Assembly: GCA_031253625.1 (NCBI GenBank)
Contig: JAIRVZ010000096.1
Coordinates: forward strand, 1 to 58,155
DNA length: 58,155 nt
Origin: Dysgonamonadaceae bacterium
Lineage (GTDB): Bacteria; Bacteroidota; Bacteroidia; Bacteroidales; Azobacteroidaceae
Reading direction: 5' to 3'
This document shows positions 1-8,472 of the stretch, in pieces (the stretch's first letter is position 1; each line of letters begins with the position of its first letter). The notes below the pieces were generated by a model. The model ran no database searches. It saw nothing but the letters and a program-made list of their open reading frames with translations, and was not told the DNA's origin. The translations under genes and the position numbers were made by a program.

Positions 1-132
1 CCCGCCTGCGTGAAGCCGCCCCCACGTTAACCACAAACAATTACAGACAATTCTACAAATCTTGAAAATCAATACATTCTAGCAAAATGGTTCTAAACTT
101 GGGAAATAAAACCCTAAAAATATAATCTATAT

Positions 133-669
133 ATGGCAAGAGCAACAACAAAAACTGATTTAATAATTGCAGCAAATGAGCAATTTGACAAGTTGTGGAA
201 ACTCATAGATTCTATGAGCGATGAACAACAAAACGCTGCTTTTGGCAATGAAATGGTAACGGCAGGCAAAGAAGCACATTGGGGCAGAGATAAAAATATA
301 CGTGATGTGCTTGTGCATTTATACGAATGGCATCAATTATTATTGAATTGGATTAATGACAACCGCAACAGCGAAACAAAACCATTTCTACCGGAGCCGT
401 ATAATTGGAAAACTTATCCCACAATGAATGTTGAGTTTTGGAAAAAACATCAAAACACATCATTGATTGACGCTAAAAAGATGCTCAAAGAAAGCCATAA
501 AGATGTAATGGCATTGATTGAAACTTTTTCTAACGATGAATTATTTGCTAAAAAATATTTTGCATGGACAGGTACATCAACATTGGGTGCTTACTGCGTT
601 TCTGCAACTTCAAGTCATTACGATTGGGCAATTAAAAAACTGAAAACGCACATCAAGATAAGTCGCTAA
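133..669 (+). CDS. ClbS/DfsB family four-helix bundle protein
   Basis: A 178-residue soluble protein that I assign to the ClbS/DfsB (formerly DUF1706) family of small helical-bundle proteins. Features that fit are the N-terminal stretch with K-x-D-L-I and F-x-K-L-W, the central W-H-x-x-x-x-x-W-I segment around residues 66-74, and the aromatic C-terminal half with a Y-D-W-A-I-K-K ending. The length is normal for the family. ClbS of E. coli protects its host from colibactin, but most homologues are uncharacterised, so resistance to a toxic metabolite is only a possibility here. The stop is followed after 2 bases by the start of fmt, so the two are probably co-transcribed. No signal peptide or membrane segment is seen. 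Confidence 0.8.
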   Translation: MARATTKTDLIIAANEQFDKLWKLIDSMSDEQQNAAFGNEMVTAGKEAHWGRDKNIRDVLVHLYEWHQLLLNWINDNRNSETKPFLPEPYNWKTYPTMNVEFWKKHQNTSLIDAKKMLKESHKDVMALIETFSNDELFAKKYFAWTGTSTLGAYCVSATSSHYDWAIKKLKTHIKISR

Positions 670-671
670 TT

Positions 672-1634
672 ATGGATAAAAAATCGTTAAGAATAGTATA
701 CATGGGAACTCCCGACTTCGCTGTCGAAAGTTTGAAAGCACTTGTCGAAGAAGGTTATAATGTAGTTGGAGTAATTACCATGCCGGATAAAGCTATCGGA
801 AAAAGCCACAGCGAACTATCTTGTTCTCCTGTTAAAAAATATGCGTTATCTCAAAACCTGCCTTTATTACAACCGGAAAAACTAAAAGACCCCGATTTCT
901 TAGAAAAACTAAAAGAATGGAACGCTGATTTACAGATTGTAGTTGCTTTCAGAATGTTGCCGGAAACCGTTTGGAATATGCCTCGATTAGGGACTTTCAA
1001 TTTACATGCATCTTTATTACCACAATACAGAGGCGCCGCTCCTATAAACTGGGCAATTATCAACGGCGAAACCGAAACAGGAATCACCACTTTCTTTTTA
1101 ACACATGAAATCGATACCGGAAAAATCATAGATCAAGTGAAAATTCCCATATCAGATACCGATAATGCCGAAATTATTCACGACAAACTAATGCACTTAG
1201 GAGCATCATTAGTTATTAAAACGGTAGATGATATTTTAAATAATTCCATACAACCGATTGCACAGGAAGATTTGATACATAGTATCAGAGAACTAAAACC
1301 TGCTCCGAAAATATTCAAAGAAACCTGCCAAATCGACTGGAACAAAGATGTAAAATCCGTTTACGATTTTATTCGTGGTCTATCCCCCTACCCTGCCGCA
1401 TGGACAATACTCAAAACCTCACAAGGGACAGAGATAAATCTGAAAATATTTGAATCGGAAAAACATTTTGAGTCTCACAACCTACAACCCGGAACGATAA
1501 AAACAGATGGTAAAAGTTATTTGGATATTGCTGCAAAAGACGGCTTTATACGTTTACTATCCATTCAACAAGCTGGAAAAAAACGCATGTCTGCAATTGA
1601 TTTCCTGCGAGGGAATGGGCATTCATTCGTATAG
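672..1634 (+). CDS. fmt: Methionyl-tRNA formyltransferase
   Basis: A 320-residue enzyme that transfers a formyl group from 10-formyl-tetrahydrofolate to the initiator Met-tRNA. The N-terminal Rossmann-like formyltransferase domain starts with the M-G-T-P-D-F-A-V motif (residues 11-18). The catalytic triad of the family is present as Asn110, His112 and Asp148, together with the S-L-L-P-x-Y-R-G loop at 114-121. The C-terminal third is the tRNA-binding OB-like domain. Length is typical. It follows the ClbS-like gene after 2 bases. Confidence 0.96.
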   Translation: MDKKSLRIVYMGTPDFAVESLKALVEEGYNVVGVITMPDKAIGKSHSELSCSPVKKYALSQNLPLLQPEKLKDPDFLEKLKEWNADLQIVVAFRMLPETVWNMPRLGTFNLHASLLPQYRGAAPINWAIINGETETGITTFFLTHEIDTGKIIDQVKIPISDTDNAEIIHDKLMHLGASLVIKTVDDILNNSIQPIAQEDLIHSIRELKPAPKIFKETCQIDWNKDVKSVYDFIRGLSPYPAAWTILKTSQGTEINLKIFESEKHFESHNLQPGTIKTDGKSYLDIAAKDGFIRLLSIQQAGKKRMSAIDFLRGNGHSFV

Positions 1635-1679
1635 AAAATGAATTCATATAATTTCATCTTAAATTTTCACACTCAAAAG

Positions 1680-1710
1680 TTTGTACTTTGAATAAGAAAA
1701 TTTATCTTTG
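1680..1710 (+). promoter_or_regulatory. Bacteroidota-type promoter of the tRNA gene
   Basis: TTTG at 1680-1683, then exactly 19 bases, then TATCTTTG at 1703-1710. This matches the Bacteroidota housekeeping sigma consensus TTTG-N19-TAnnTTTG at every fixed position. It ends 28 bases before the tRNA, which fits a short 5' leader. Confidence 0.8.
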
Positions 1711-1738
1711 CACTCGCTTTTAAGAGAAATAAGAAGCA

Positions 1739-1812
1739 GGTCCCATAGCTCAGTTGGTCAGAGCACCTGACTCATAATCAGGGAGTCCTTGGTTCAAGCC
1801 CAAGTGGGACCA
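1739..1812 (+). tRNA. tRNA with CAT anticodon (elongator Met or Ile2)
   Basis: A cloverleaf can be folded by hand: acceptor GGTCCCA/TGGGACC (1739-1745 with 1805-1811), D stem GCTC/GAGC (1748-1751 with 1761-1764), anticodon stem CCTGA/TCAGG (1766-1770 with 1778-1782) and loop CTCATAA with anticodon CAT at 1773-1775. The T arm contains TTCAAGC. CCA is not encoded. CAT anticodons are shared by elongator Met, initiator Met and lysidine-modified Ile2. The strong G-C first acceptor pair argues against initiator. I cannot separate Met from Ile2 by eye. Confidence 0.93.
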
Positions 1813-1820
1813 CAAAAAAT

Positions 1821-1860
1821 AATTGCCTGTCTATCGAAAAGATAACAGACAATTGTTTTA
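1821..1860 (+). terminator. Rho-independent terminator of the tRNA gene
   Basis: Imperfect stem 1821-1835 with 1841-1854 (one mismatch and one bulge), loop GAAAA, followed by GTTTTA. It lies just after the tRNA, so it should end that transcript. It also argues that the downstream reading frame does not start at the ATG at 1823, which would lie inside this stem. Confidence 0.6.
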
Positions 1861-1900
1861 TGAGGATAGCACATACTTGTACCTGATGAAATCCGATATC

Positions 1901-4336
1901 ATGAAGTTTGACCACCTAAAAAGAACACTGATTTTCATTGTTTTATTACTTCTTTCCCTCCCGCTACAAGCACAAATACAGGGAATTGTAATTGAAAAAG
2001 ATACCCGCCTACCCATTCCTTTTGTTTCGATTAGCTATATGTTGGACGGACGAACCAAAGTAGTCATTGCCAATAAACAGGGAAAATTTACGATTGACGA
2101 CAGCAATGTAGAAACTTTGCAGATTACCTGTTTGGGCTATACGCCAAAAACCATTGCACGACCCGCCCAACTGTCGCAACCGATTAGAGTCGAAATGGAA
2201 GAGCAGTTGATTACACTGGGAGAAGTATTGATTACACCTCAAAACAATCCTGCGCACCATATTATTCGTCAAGCAATTGCTAATAAATCTCAAAACGATT
2301 TTGAAAAATACAGCGAATACACTTATCGGAATTATTTAAAATCGGTGTATGAATTATCATTTATGACCGTTGACCAAACCGAGAATGATTCGATGGCTTA
2401 CGTCTCCGAAACCATTGTGCAAGCCAGTAAACAAGGTGCTCGAAATGAAGAAAAAATCATTGCTAACCGCACGTCAGGATTAGAAACTCCTATTTTTGGC
2501 CAAGCTATGTACAGTTTGTTTCACAAAGCTATTTCGTTTTACAATGCCTCGATTCCTATTTTTGGTACCAATCAACCGACCGATCGCATGAGCAATGAAT
2601 ATCTGACACCTTTGAGTAACGGTAGTATCGGAATATATAATTTTACATTGGAAGGCGAGTATATGCATGAAAATGAAACAGATACAATATTTGAAATTAG
2701 CTATTATCCGAAAAAAAATACCAATATTCGGGGATTGAAGGGTACGCTATATATCAGTTCCGACGGGTATGCGCTGACCCGTGTTGTGGCGCAACCGCAC
2801 GAAAAACAAGGAATGGATTTTTATTTCAAACAGGAATATCAAAAAGTAGATGGAAAATGGTTTCCTTGCGATTTGGAGCAAATAGTCAGGTTGGGTGAAA
2901 TTCTTTTCCCTATAAAAAAAGGCATGACGGTTCGTCCGGTCTTTTCGCTGGTTTCCCATATCAGCGACGTAAAATATACGGTCGACCAAAAATTACCTAA
3001 CCGGCTCGAACAACTCTATTTAGACGAAGACAGCATCGAATACAACCGCTTGCGTTTCGACTATTTACGCCCTGTACCGATGACACCGCGAGAAACAGCT
3101 TTCTATCAAGAAACCGACAGTGTGTTAACCGAAATGCGCCAATCCGGTATGAGTCTTGATTTTTTTCTTAACCTGATGACGAAATTGCCGGATTACAAAA
3201 TACCGGTCGGTAAAATTGATATTGATTTAGGGCGAATAATCAGTCAAAATCGTTACGAAAATACGCGCATAGGTCTAGGGCTTTATACCAATGAACGTTG
3301 GTTGAAACATCTGTCGATAGGAGGTTATGTTGGTTATGGCACACGCGACAAAGAATGGAAATACGGTGGAGAAATAGAATGGACACTTCAAAAATCACAC
3401 GACTTGAAATTGAAATACCTTTACCAAAATACGTTGAAGGAAGCGGGAAAAAACCTATCAAGCAATTCGTATGAATGGAATTCTAATTATTGGCGCAACT
3501 TGATAGCCTACCGTTTCGACCGGGTAGCCGAACATAAAATCGAAGGCAACTATCAGCCTTTCCGTTCATTGCAGTTGCAAGCATCCATTTCGTCGAAAAA
3601 CATGACACCGCTATATGATTACACCTATCAAGGTAAGCCTCTGTCGGATTATGCAGCCGACGACCTGAGTTTCTCATTGCGTTATGCTGTAAAAGAAACA
3701 TACAGCACACTGGGCAAGGAGCGCATGATGCTGGTAACCGGAAATCCGGTATTCAGCGTGAGCTATACACGAGGAATTGATTGGCTGCGAACAACAAGTC
3801 CGATTTACAATAAGTTAGAAACCACTGTTGATATTCAAGCCTATAACGGACGCATCGGACAGTCGAATTTACGATTGGCAGGCGGTTATATCGACCGCGA
3901 TTTGCCTTATGGTTTGCTATTTACCGGTGAAGGCAGTCGCGATCGCCTGATTTCGTTGTTGATTCCGAATACGTTTCAAACCTTGCTGCCTTACGAATTT
4001 TTGTCCGACCGTTATGTTCATGCCTTTTATTCTCACAATTTTGGCACATTGTTGTTGAAAACCAGGCACTTCAGTCCCGAACTTGTAGTTGCCTACAATG
4101 CCGGTTGGGGAAAATTAAGCCATCCCGAAAATCACGTCATTGATTTCCAACAGGCCGACCGCATTTATTTAGAAGGTGGTTTGATTATCAAAAACATCGT
4201 GCGGATACCTTTACCTCTGTTCAATTTTGCTACTTTCAATTTAGGTTTCGGTGGTTTTTACCGTCATGGCTATTACCGTTTTCCCGATTGGAAAGACAAT
4301 GTCGCCTTAAAAGTAGCATTTTCGGTAACATTTTGA
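1901..4336 (+). CDS. DUF5686 / carboxypeptidase-regulatory-like domain outer-membrane protein
   Basis: A protein of about 811 residues with a classic signal peptide (M-K-F-D-H-L-K-R followed by a leucine-rich core and cleavage after L-Q-A-Q). Next comes a carboxypeptidase-D regulatory-like beta-sandwich (G-I-V-I-E-K-D-T-x-x-P-I-P-F-V-S-I), as in many SusC/TonB-type Bacteroidota proteins. The remainder is rich in alternating aromatic strands and ends in a terminal phenylalanine (A-F-S-V-T-F), as expected of an outer-membrane beta-barrel. This layout is that of the DUF5686 family. The frame is open from ATGs at 1823, 1886 and 1901. I chose 1901 because the signal peptide begins there and because 1823 falls inside the tRNA terminator; 1886 remains possible. 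Function is unknown. No plug domain or TonB box is evident. Confidence 0.82.
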   Translation: MKFDHLKRTLIFIVLLLLSLPLQAQIQGIVIEKDTRLPIPFVSISYMLDGRTKVVIANKQGKFTIDDSNVETLQITCLGYTPKTIARPAQLSQPIRVEMEEQLITLGEVLITPQNNPAHHIIRQAIANKSQNDFEKYSEYTYRNYLKSVYELSFMTVDQTENDSMAYVSETIVQASKQGARNEEKIIANRTSGLETPIFGQAMYSLFHKAISFYNASIPIFGTNQPTDRMSNEYLTPLSNGSIGIYNFTLEGEYMHENETDTIFEISYYPKKNTNIRGLKGTLYISSDGYALTRVVAQPHEKQGMDFYFKQEYQKVDGKWFPCDLEQIVRLGEILFPIKKGMTVRPVFSLVSHISDVKYTVDQKLPNRLEQLYLDEDSIEYNRLRFDYLRPVPMTPRETAFYQETDSVLTEMRQSGMSLDFFLNLMTKLPDYKIPVGKIDIDLGRIISQNRYENTRIGLGLYTNERWLKHLSIGGYVGYGTRDKEWKYGGEIEWTLQKSHDLKLKYLYQNTLKEAGKNLSSNSYEWNSNYWRNLIAYRFDRVAEHKIEGNYQPFRSLQLQASISSKNMTPLYDYTYQGKPLSDYAADDLSFSLRYAVKETYSTLGKERMMLVTGNPVFSVSYTRGIDWLRTTSPIYNKLETTVDIQAYNGRIGQSNLRLAGGYIDRDLPYGLLFTGEGSRDRLISLLIPNTFQTLLPYEFLSDRYVHAFYSHNFGTLLLKTRHFSPELVVAYNAGWGKLSHPENHVIDFQQADRIYLEGGLIIKNIVRIPLPLFNFATFNLGFGGFYRHGYYRFPDWKDNVALKVAFSVTF

Positions 4337-4458
4337 CTTAGGAAAATTTTGCGAGTAATAGAAAAAGAGAACTTTATCTAAAAAACCAATATTTCTGACA
4401 ATAGAGTAAAATCTTAGCTGCTTTTAATTGGCACCACGGATTTGTACCATAAATAGGA

Positions 4459-5406
4459 CTAACTCGGGTTATTAGTAGAACCCTCATAAACTAATTCTAT
4501 TGTGATTATTTCTCCATTCTCTTTTCTTTCTGAAATAAGGTTGTCATTATCACTTGCACTAATTCTCCAAACATCTATATTAGGAATATTACTTGCTATT
4601 ATAAAACTCAGTAAAGTGAATGGTTTAGGACCACATGGTGCAATAATGATTCGGAAGCGATTTTTTAACTCTTCACATAAATCTTGTAACAGCATCTTTG
4701 TATAAGTAACATCTGTTAAAGTATATGGGAAAATATGAGTTTCCTTAACACTCTCAATAACTTCTTTGTTCTTTTCTAAGACATATTCAGTAAATGAATT
4801 TTTATCTGTATAAAAAAGAAATAAGGCCTCTGCGTCAAAATATTCTCTTAAACCAAAAACTCGTTTCTTTTCATAACCTAAACCTGCAATTAATGCTGTA
4901 GGTTTAGTAGGCAAAGATAAATGACAAAATGAATTTATCGGATAAAAGTTAAAAGTTTCTGACTCTATTTGGGGAGGTGGAGTGAACTCTGAAACACTAT
5001 AAGAGAAATAAATCCGAATTTTCTTATTTTCTATCTGTAAGTGACTTAAATAATATATTATTGCACCATACCATATTCTTGTCATGGAGGAATAATCAAC
5101 CAGTATAGACAATTCTGAATATGGATGATCCAAGACTATTGATTTAAATAAAGATAAAATCTCATCGTCGTCAGATCCACTTATTTTTATAAATTCAAAA
5201 TTGTATTTTTCAAATATTGAATCATTCAACATTCGATTAGGGTGATCTTTATTATCTTCAAAAGCTAAAACAATCTTTCTATTAGCTTTTATCTCTTGTT
5301 TTGCAAGAAAAGATGCTCTTATTTCATATCCTGTTGACGCAATAAATACATCATACTGATTACTCCTATTGATTATATTAATTTGATTAAATGAATATAA
5401 TTCCAT
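4459..5406 (-). CDS. Unrecognised protein with two Rossmann-like halves; fourth gene of the dam cassette
   Basis: A 315-residue soluble protein that I cannot place in a named family. It looks internally duplicated. Residues 19-30 (D-V-F-I-A-S-T-G-Y-E-I-R) and 170-181 (T-A-L-I-A-G-L-G-Y-E-K-K) are similar hydrophobic-strand/G-Y-E motifs. Each half later has a second strand-plus-loop motif: D-Y-S-S-M-T-R at 104-110, and A-P-C-G-P-K-P at 256-262. Two alpha/beta halves of about 155 residues recall the tandem Rossmann folds of ligand-sensing CARF/SAVED-like proteins, but that is inference. No nuclease motif, signal peptide or membrane segment is seen. It starts 5 bases after the stop of the ATPase gene, so it is the last gene of a four-gene operon. 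It could be a sensor or an effector. Confidence 0.7.
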   Translation of the reverse strand: MELYSFNQINIINRSNQYDVFIASTGYEIRASFLAKQEIKANRKIVLAFEDNKDHPNRMLNDSIFEKYNFEFIKISGSDDDEILSLFKSIVLDHPYSELSILVDYSSMTRIWYGAIIYYLSHLQIENKKIRIYFSYSVSEFTPPPQIESETFNFYPINSFCHLSLPTKPTALIAGLGYEKKRVFGLREYFDAEALFLFYTDKNSFTEYVLEKNKEVIESVKETHIFPYTLTDVTYTKMLLQDLCEELKNRFRIIIAPCGPKPFTLLSFIIASNIPNIDVWRISASDNDNLISERKENGEIITIELVYEGSTNNPS

Positions 5407-5411
5407 GGTTT

Positions 5412-7277
5412 CTAAAAATTTAAAGATAATTGTATGTCATCAGTCATTTCATCTTCTAACAAAGTGTCTAGTATTGCACTCAAGTCTTTAATAGCATATG
5501 TTCGTTGAGGAAGATTGTAATATGAGTACAATGAATATGATAACCGATATATTTTAGTTCCCTTCCTAACTCCTTTAATTTCATCTTCAACAATTAAAAC
5601 ACCTCCAGCTTCCAACCCTTTATTGAAAAGTTTTTCTATTTCTTTTGGGCACTTATTATCAAATCTAATAAGGCTATAAGGTTCTGGGCGAAAATCAGCT
5701 CCAATGTATTGCTCTCTAAAATATTCTCCAATTTTATTTATAATATTTTCAAGAGTAATAATTTTTTTCTTATTATAGAGAACAACACTTTCTGCATAAT
5801 ATGCTACGCGAGGATAAAAATATTTGACACAAAAATCATTAATAATAGTTGCCTGTCTATTTATAGGCATCATCTTAGCTTCTCCGCTATTGTTTAATGT
5901 GATTTCCGGCAAAAAGCTATTAATAAGATTAACAAAAGCTCTTGGATTACCATCTGCCATATCATAAATATAATCTTTACCATGATTGAAGGATACAACC
6001 TTCCTAGTTCGTTTTTGATTATCAATCTTTTTAAAATAATATCTGTATAAAACAATAGGTTTTATTTTTCTATGAACTTGGTCAATCTGCCCCTTCTTAG
6101 TTGGAATGGGATCTAAAGGATTTACACCCTTTCTCATCAGATATTCATAAAATGATTTATCAATCTGAGCTAGTTCCTTCATGACATACCACATAATACA
6201 GTCTTTATCAAACTCTGAATCTTCTTTAGTCTTAATGAATTTTGCAAAAACAGGAGGAGAAGAAGCTTTAAGTGCTTTGTTATAATTATGTTCTCCAAAA
6301 ACAGATTTGGGAGATACATTTTTGTTAAATTTATTGTATAAAACTTTTTGTAAGTAGTTCTCACAAAAACTTCTCCAATTTGTTTGAGAACGGGAATCGT
6401 AAACCCACATTTTAACAATTTCGTAATCATCTAAGTTTCTAGAAGAAAACTGATCTGTTTCTTTTTCGCTGGAAACAGTTGGGATTGTTGTCAACTTAAA
6501 CAAAATTTTCTGATTCCTACTTCTCAAATTTCCATTTATCAATTCGGAGAACAACCATTTAGGAGCAATTTCCAATTCATCAAAACATAGAGCCCATTTA
6601 AACGGTTTTTTATTAAAGAAATCAAATCCTTTAAAGCGTTCTTCGAAAGCATTTATTGCAATCCCTATTTTATCAACAAAGTCCCAATAGCAAAATTCAT
6701 CTAATTTTTTATTGGCATCTGCTTTTTGAATAGTCACATTCAAATCATTAACATATAAATAAAATCGTTGAGTAATAGAATATAAATCTGGAGCTATAGG
6801 TTTAGGTATGTTCCATAGATCAATTAATTCTGTAGCTAAAGAAATTTCATGTTCTTTCAAATTATGATCAACTCCAATTTGTATTAATGATCTAAATGTA
6901 TCACAGAGGGCTATTAGTACATTCAAATTAATTAATCCCTTTGAAACTGAGTTAACAAACCTTGTCTCATTTTTGAAATTTCCTTCAAAGACTTCAATTT
7001 GTTTACTCCATTGTTTATCTGCAGGAATATATACACCATAGAATGGGATCTCCTCAAATAAAGACTTGGAATTAAACATTTCCCAATCTCTTATTGCATC
7101 CGGATGAAGCATCTTAAGCAATGTCGTTTTTCCACAACCTCTTGATCCCATTAAAACAGTATGATTATTTGTTATGATTTTATCAAAATCATTTGTTTTA
7201 ATAAAAGACTCAGCGACTTGTTTAAAAGTCATATATCGAGCATTAAAGGAGCCTGTGTTTGATGGTACTTTAGCCAT
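5412..7277 (-). CDS. ORC/CDC6-like AAA ATPase
   Basis: A 621-residue P-loop ATPase. Walker A is G-S-R-G-C-G-K-T at 44-51. A hydrophobic Walker B ends in D-E at 233-234 (W-A-L-C-F-D-E-L-E-I). A sensor-1-like strand follows at about 257-265 (K-I-L-F-K-L-T-T-I-P), and a G-N-P-R motif at 443-446 resembles that of ORC/STAND-type ATPases. The last 140 residues look like a winged-helix or regulatory region. Such proteins couple ATP hydrolysis to DNA or partner binding. It begins 9 bases after the phosphoesterase stop and is followed after 5 bases by the two-half protein. The start ATG at 7277 is the first in frame after the upstream stop. Function in this cassette is inferred: a motor or switch for the phosphoesterase or the methylase. 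Confidence 0.78.
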   Translation of the reverse strand: MAKVPSNTGSFNARYMTFKQVAESFIKTNDFDKIITNNHTVLMGSRGCGKTTLLKMLHPDAIRDWEMFNSKSLFEEIPFYGVYIPADKQWSKQIEVFEGNFKNETRFVNSVSKGLINLNVLIALCDTFRSLIQIGVDHNLKEHEISLATELIDLWNIPKPIAPDLYSITQRFYLYVNDLNVTIQKADANKKLDEFCYWDFVDKIGIAINAFEERFKGFDFFNKKPFKWALCFDELEIAPKWLFSELINGNLRSRNQKILFKLTTIPTVSSEKETDQFSSRNLDDYEIVKMWVYDSRSQTNWRSFCENYLQKVLYNKFNKNVSPKSVFGEHNYNKALKASSPPVFAKFIKTKEDSEFDKDCIMWYVMKELAQIDKSFYEYLMRKGVNPLDPIPTKKGQIDQVHRKIKPIVLYRYYFKKIDNQKRTRKVVSFNHGKDYIYDMADGNPRAFVNLINSFLPEITLNNSGEAKMMPINRQATIINDFCVKYFYPRVAYYAESVVLYNKKKIITLENIINKIGEYFREQYIGADFRPEPYSLIRFDNKCPKEIEKLFNKGLEAGGVLIVEDEIKGVRKGTKIYRLSYSLYSYYNLPQRTYAIKDLSAILDTLLEDEMTDDIQLSLNF

Positions 7278-7286
7278 AATATTATT

Positions 7287-8468
7287 CTATAATTTTAATT
7301 TAATAATATGTGTTGCCCCATTTTTTATATTAGGGCAAACTTCTAAGCCATATGTATCTCTGAAATATCTCATTAATTCATCTTGTTGCCTAGGGGTAAT
7401 ATGCTCAATGTCAGGAAAAAAATTCACAACTTCATTAAATGGCAAGATTTTATTTGGTTCTTCATTTTTATACCAATTGTTGAACTTGTCAATTATTTCA
7501 TCGCAAATCTGTTTAACATTCCTATAAGAGCATCCAAAGCCAGTATATGCAGGGAATGAAAAATTTGGATCTTCACATTTATTCCATCCTGAATTATAAT
7601 TGTAAACCCAAGTAGTAATCTTTCCTTTGCATAAATGATTATCAAGTTTCAATTCAATAATATGAAATGTATTCTTATTGTCAAACGGATTGATATTTTC
7701 CAAAGAAGAAAAACTACCAGAACAAAATATAGGTAGATCATCATCATATTTAATTCTGGCAATATGCTTATGCCCATGTAGCACTAAATGAAATCCATTA
7801 TCCTTTACAATATTCAGTAATCTATCTGCTCCATCAATCAGATCATTTGAAGTATATTTATCATTAAAATCAGATTGTTGAACAGGGTGATGATGACATA
7901 GAACTAATTTAAACTTATTTATATTTTGATAATTATTTAATCTTGAATTTATATCATCAAGAATTATATCATTATTAAATGGAGGAGAACTGGCAAGATC
8001 ATCTGTAGTTCTAATATGAAAACATGTATTTATTAGAAATAATACAATATCATCTTTTTCTATAATACAAAAATGATCATTCCAGTACGAAGATTTAGAG
8101 TCTGGATCTATTGCTGGCAAATCCAAAGATTTTAACATATGAAATGGGTCTGCATTCGCAACATCAATATCATGGTTTCCCGCAACGAGGAATAACTCTT
8201 TTGCATTTAATTGTAACTGAATTTCGTTTAAATATCCTATTCCATTACTCAAACCAGAAGGATCAGATTTATCAGCAACATCTCCTAAGCATAGCAAATA
8301 ATCTGCTATTAATTTTTCGAAGATGATTCTTTCTTTTATTGATTCAATCGGATTTCTGGAAATTGGTTTTGGAAGTAATTCACCATGTAAGCGTGTTATT
8401 GTAGCAGTATCTTTTTTACTTGTACAATGGAGATCACTAATTATTGCAATTTTTATAGAAGTACTCAT
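7287..8468 (-). CDS. Calcineurin-like metallophosphoesterase
   Basis: A 393-residue protein with the full metal-binding set of the calcineurin-like superfamily: D12-x-H14, G62-D63, G97-N98-H99-D100, H192-H193-H194 and H231-G-H233-K-H235. The catalytic domain fills about 250 residues. Some 140 residues beyond the last motif form an extension of unknown fold. The superfamily includes SbcD/Mre11 nucleases, cyclic-nucleotide phosphodiesterases and protein phosphatases, and the sequence alone does not decide between them. It begins 4 bases after the dam stop and is followed after 9 bases by the ATPase. Company with a DNA methylase and an ATPase favours DNA or a nucleotide as substrate, but this is inference. 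Confidence 0.88.
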   Translation of the reverse strand: MSTSIKIAIISDLHCTSKKDTATITRLHGELLPKPISRNPIESIKERIIFEKLIADYLLCLGDVADKSDPSGLSNGIGYLNEIQLQLNAKELFLVAGNHDIDVANADPFHMLKSLDLPAIDPDSKSSYWNDHFCIIEKDDIVLFLINTCFHIRTTDDLASSPPFNNDIILDDINSRLNNYQNINKFKLVLCHHHPVQQSDFNDKYTSNDLIDGADRLLNIVKDNGFHLVLHGHKHIARIKYDDDLPIFCSGSFSSLENINPFDNKNTFHIIELKLDNHLCKGKITTWVYNYNSGWNKCEDPNFSFPAYTGFGCSYRNVKQICDEIIDKFNNWYKNEEPNKILPFNEVVNFFPDIEHITPRQQDELMRYFRDTYGLEVCPNIKNGATHIIKLKL

Positions 8469-8472
8469 GATA

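Noticed and set aside
1..132. Possible feature in the first 132 bases
   Set aside because: No reading frame, promoter consensus or hairpin that I could support ahead of the ClbS-like gene.
1823..1900. Upstream starts of the DUF5686-type gene
   Set aside because: The 1823 ATG is inside the tRNA terminator stem, and the signal peptide begins at 1901.
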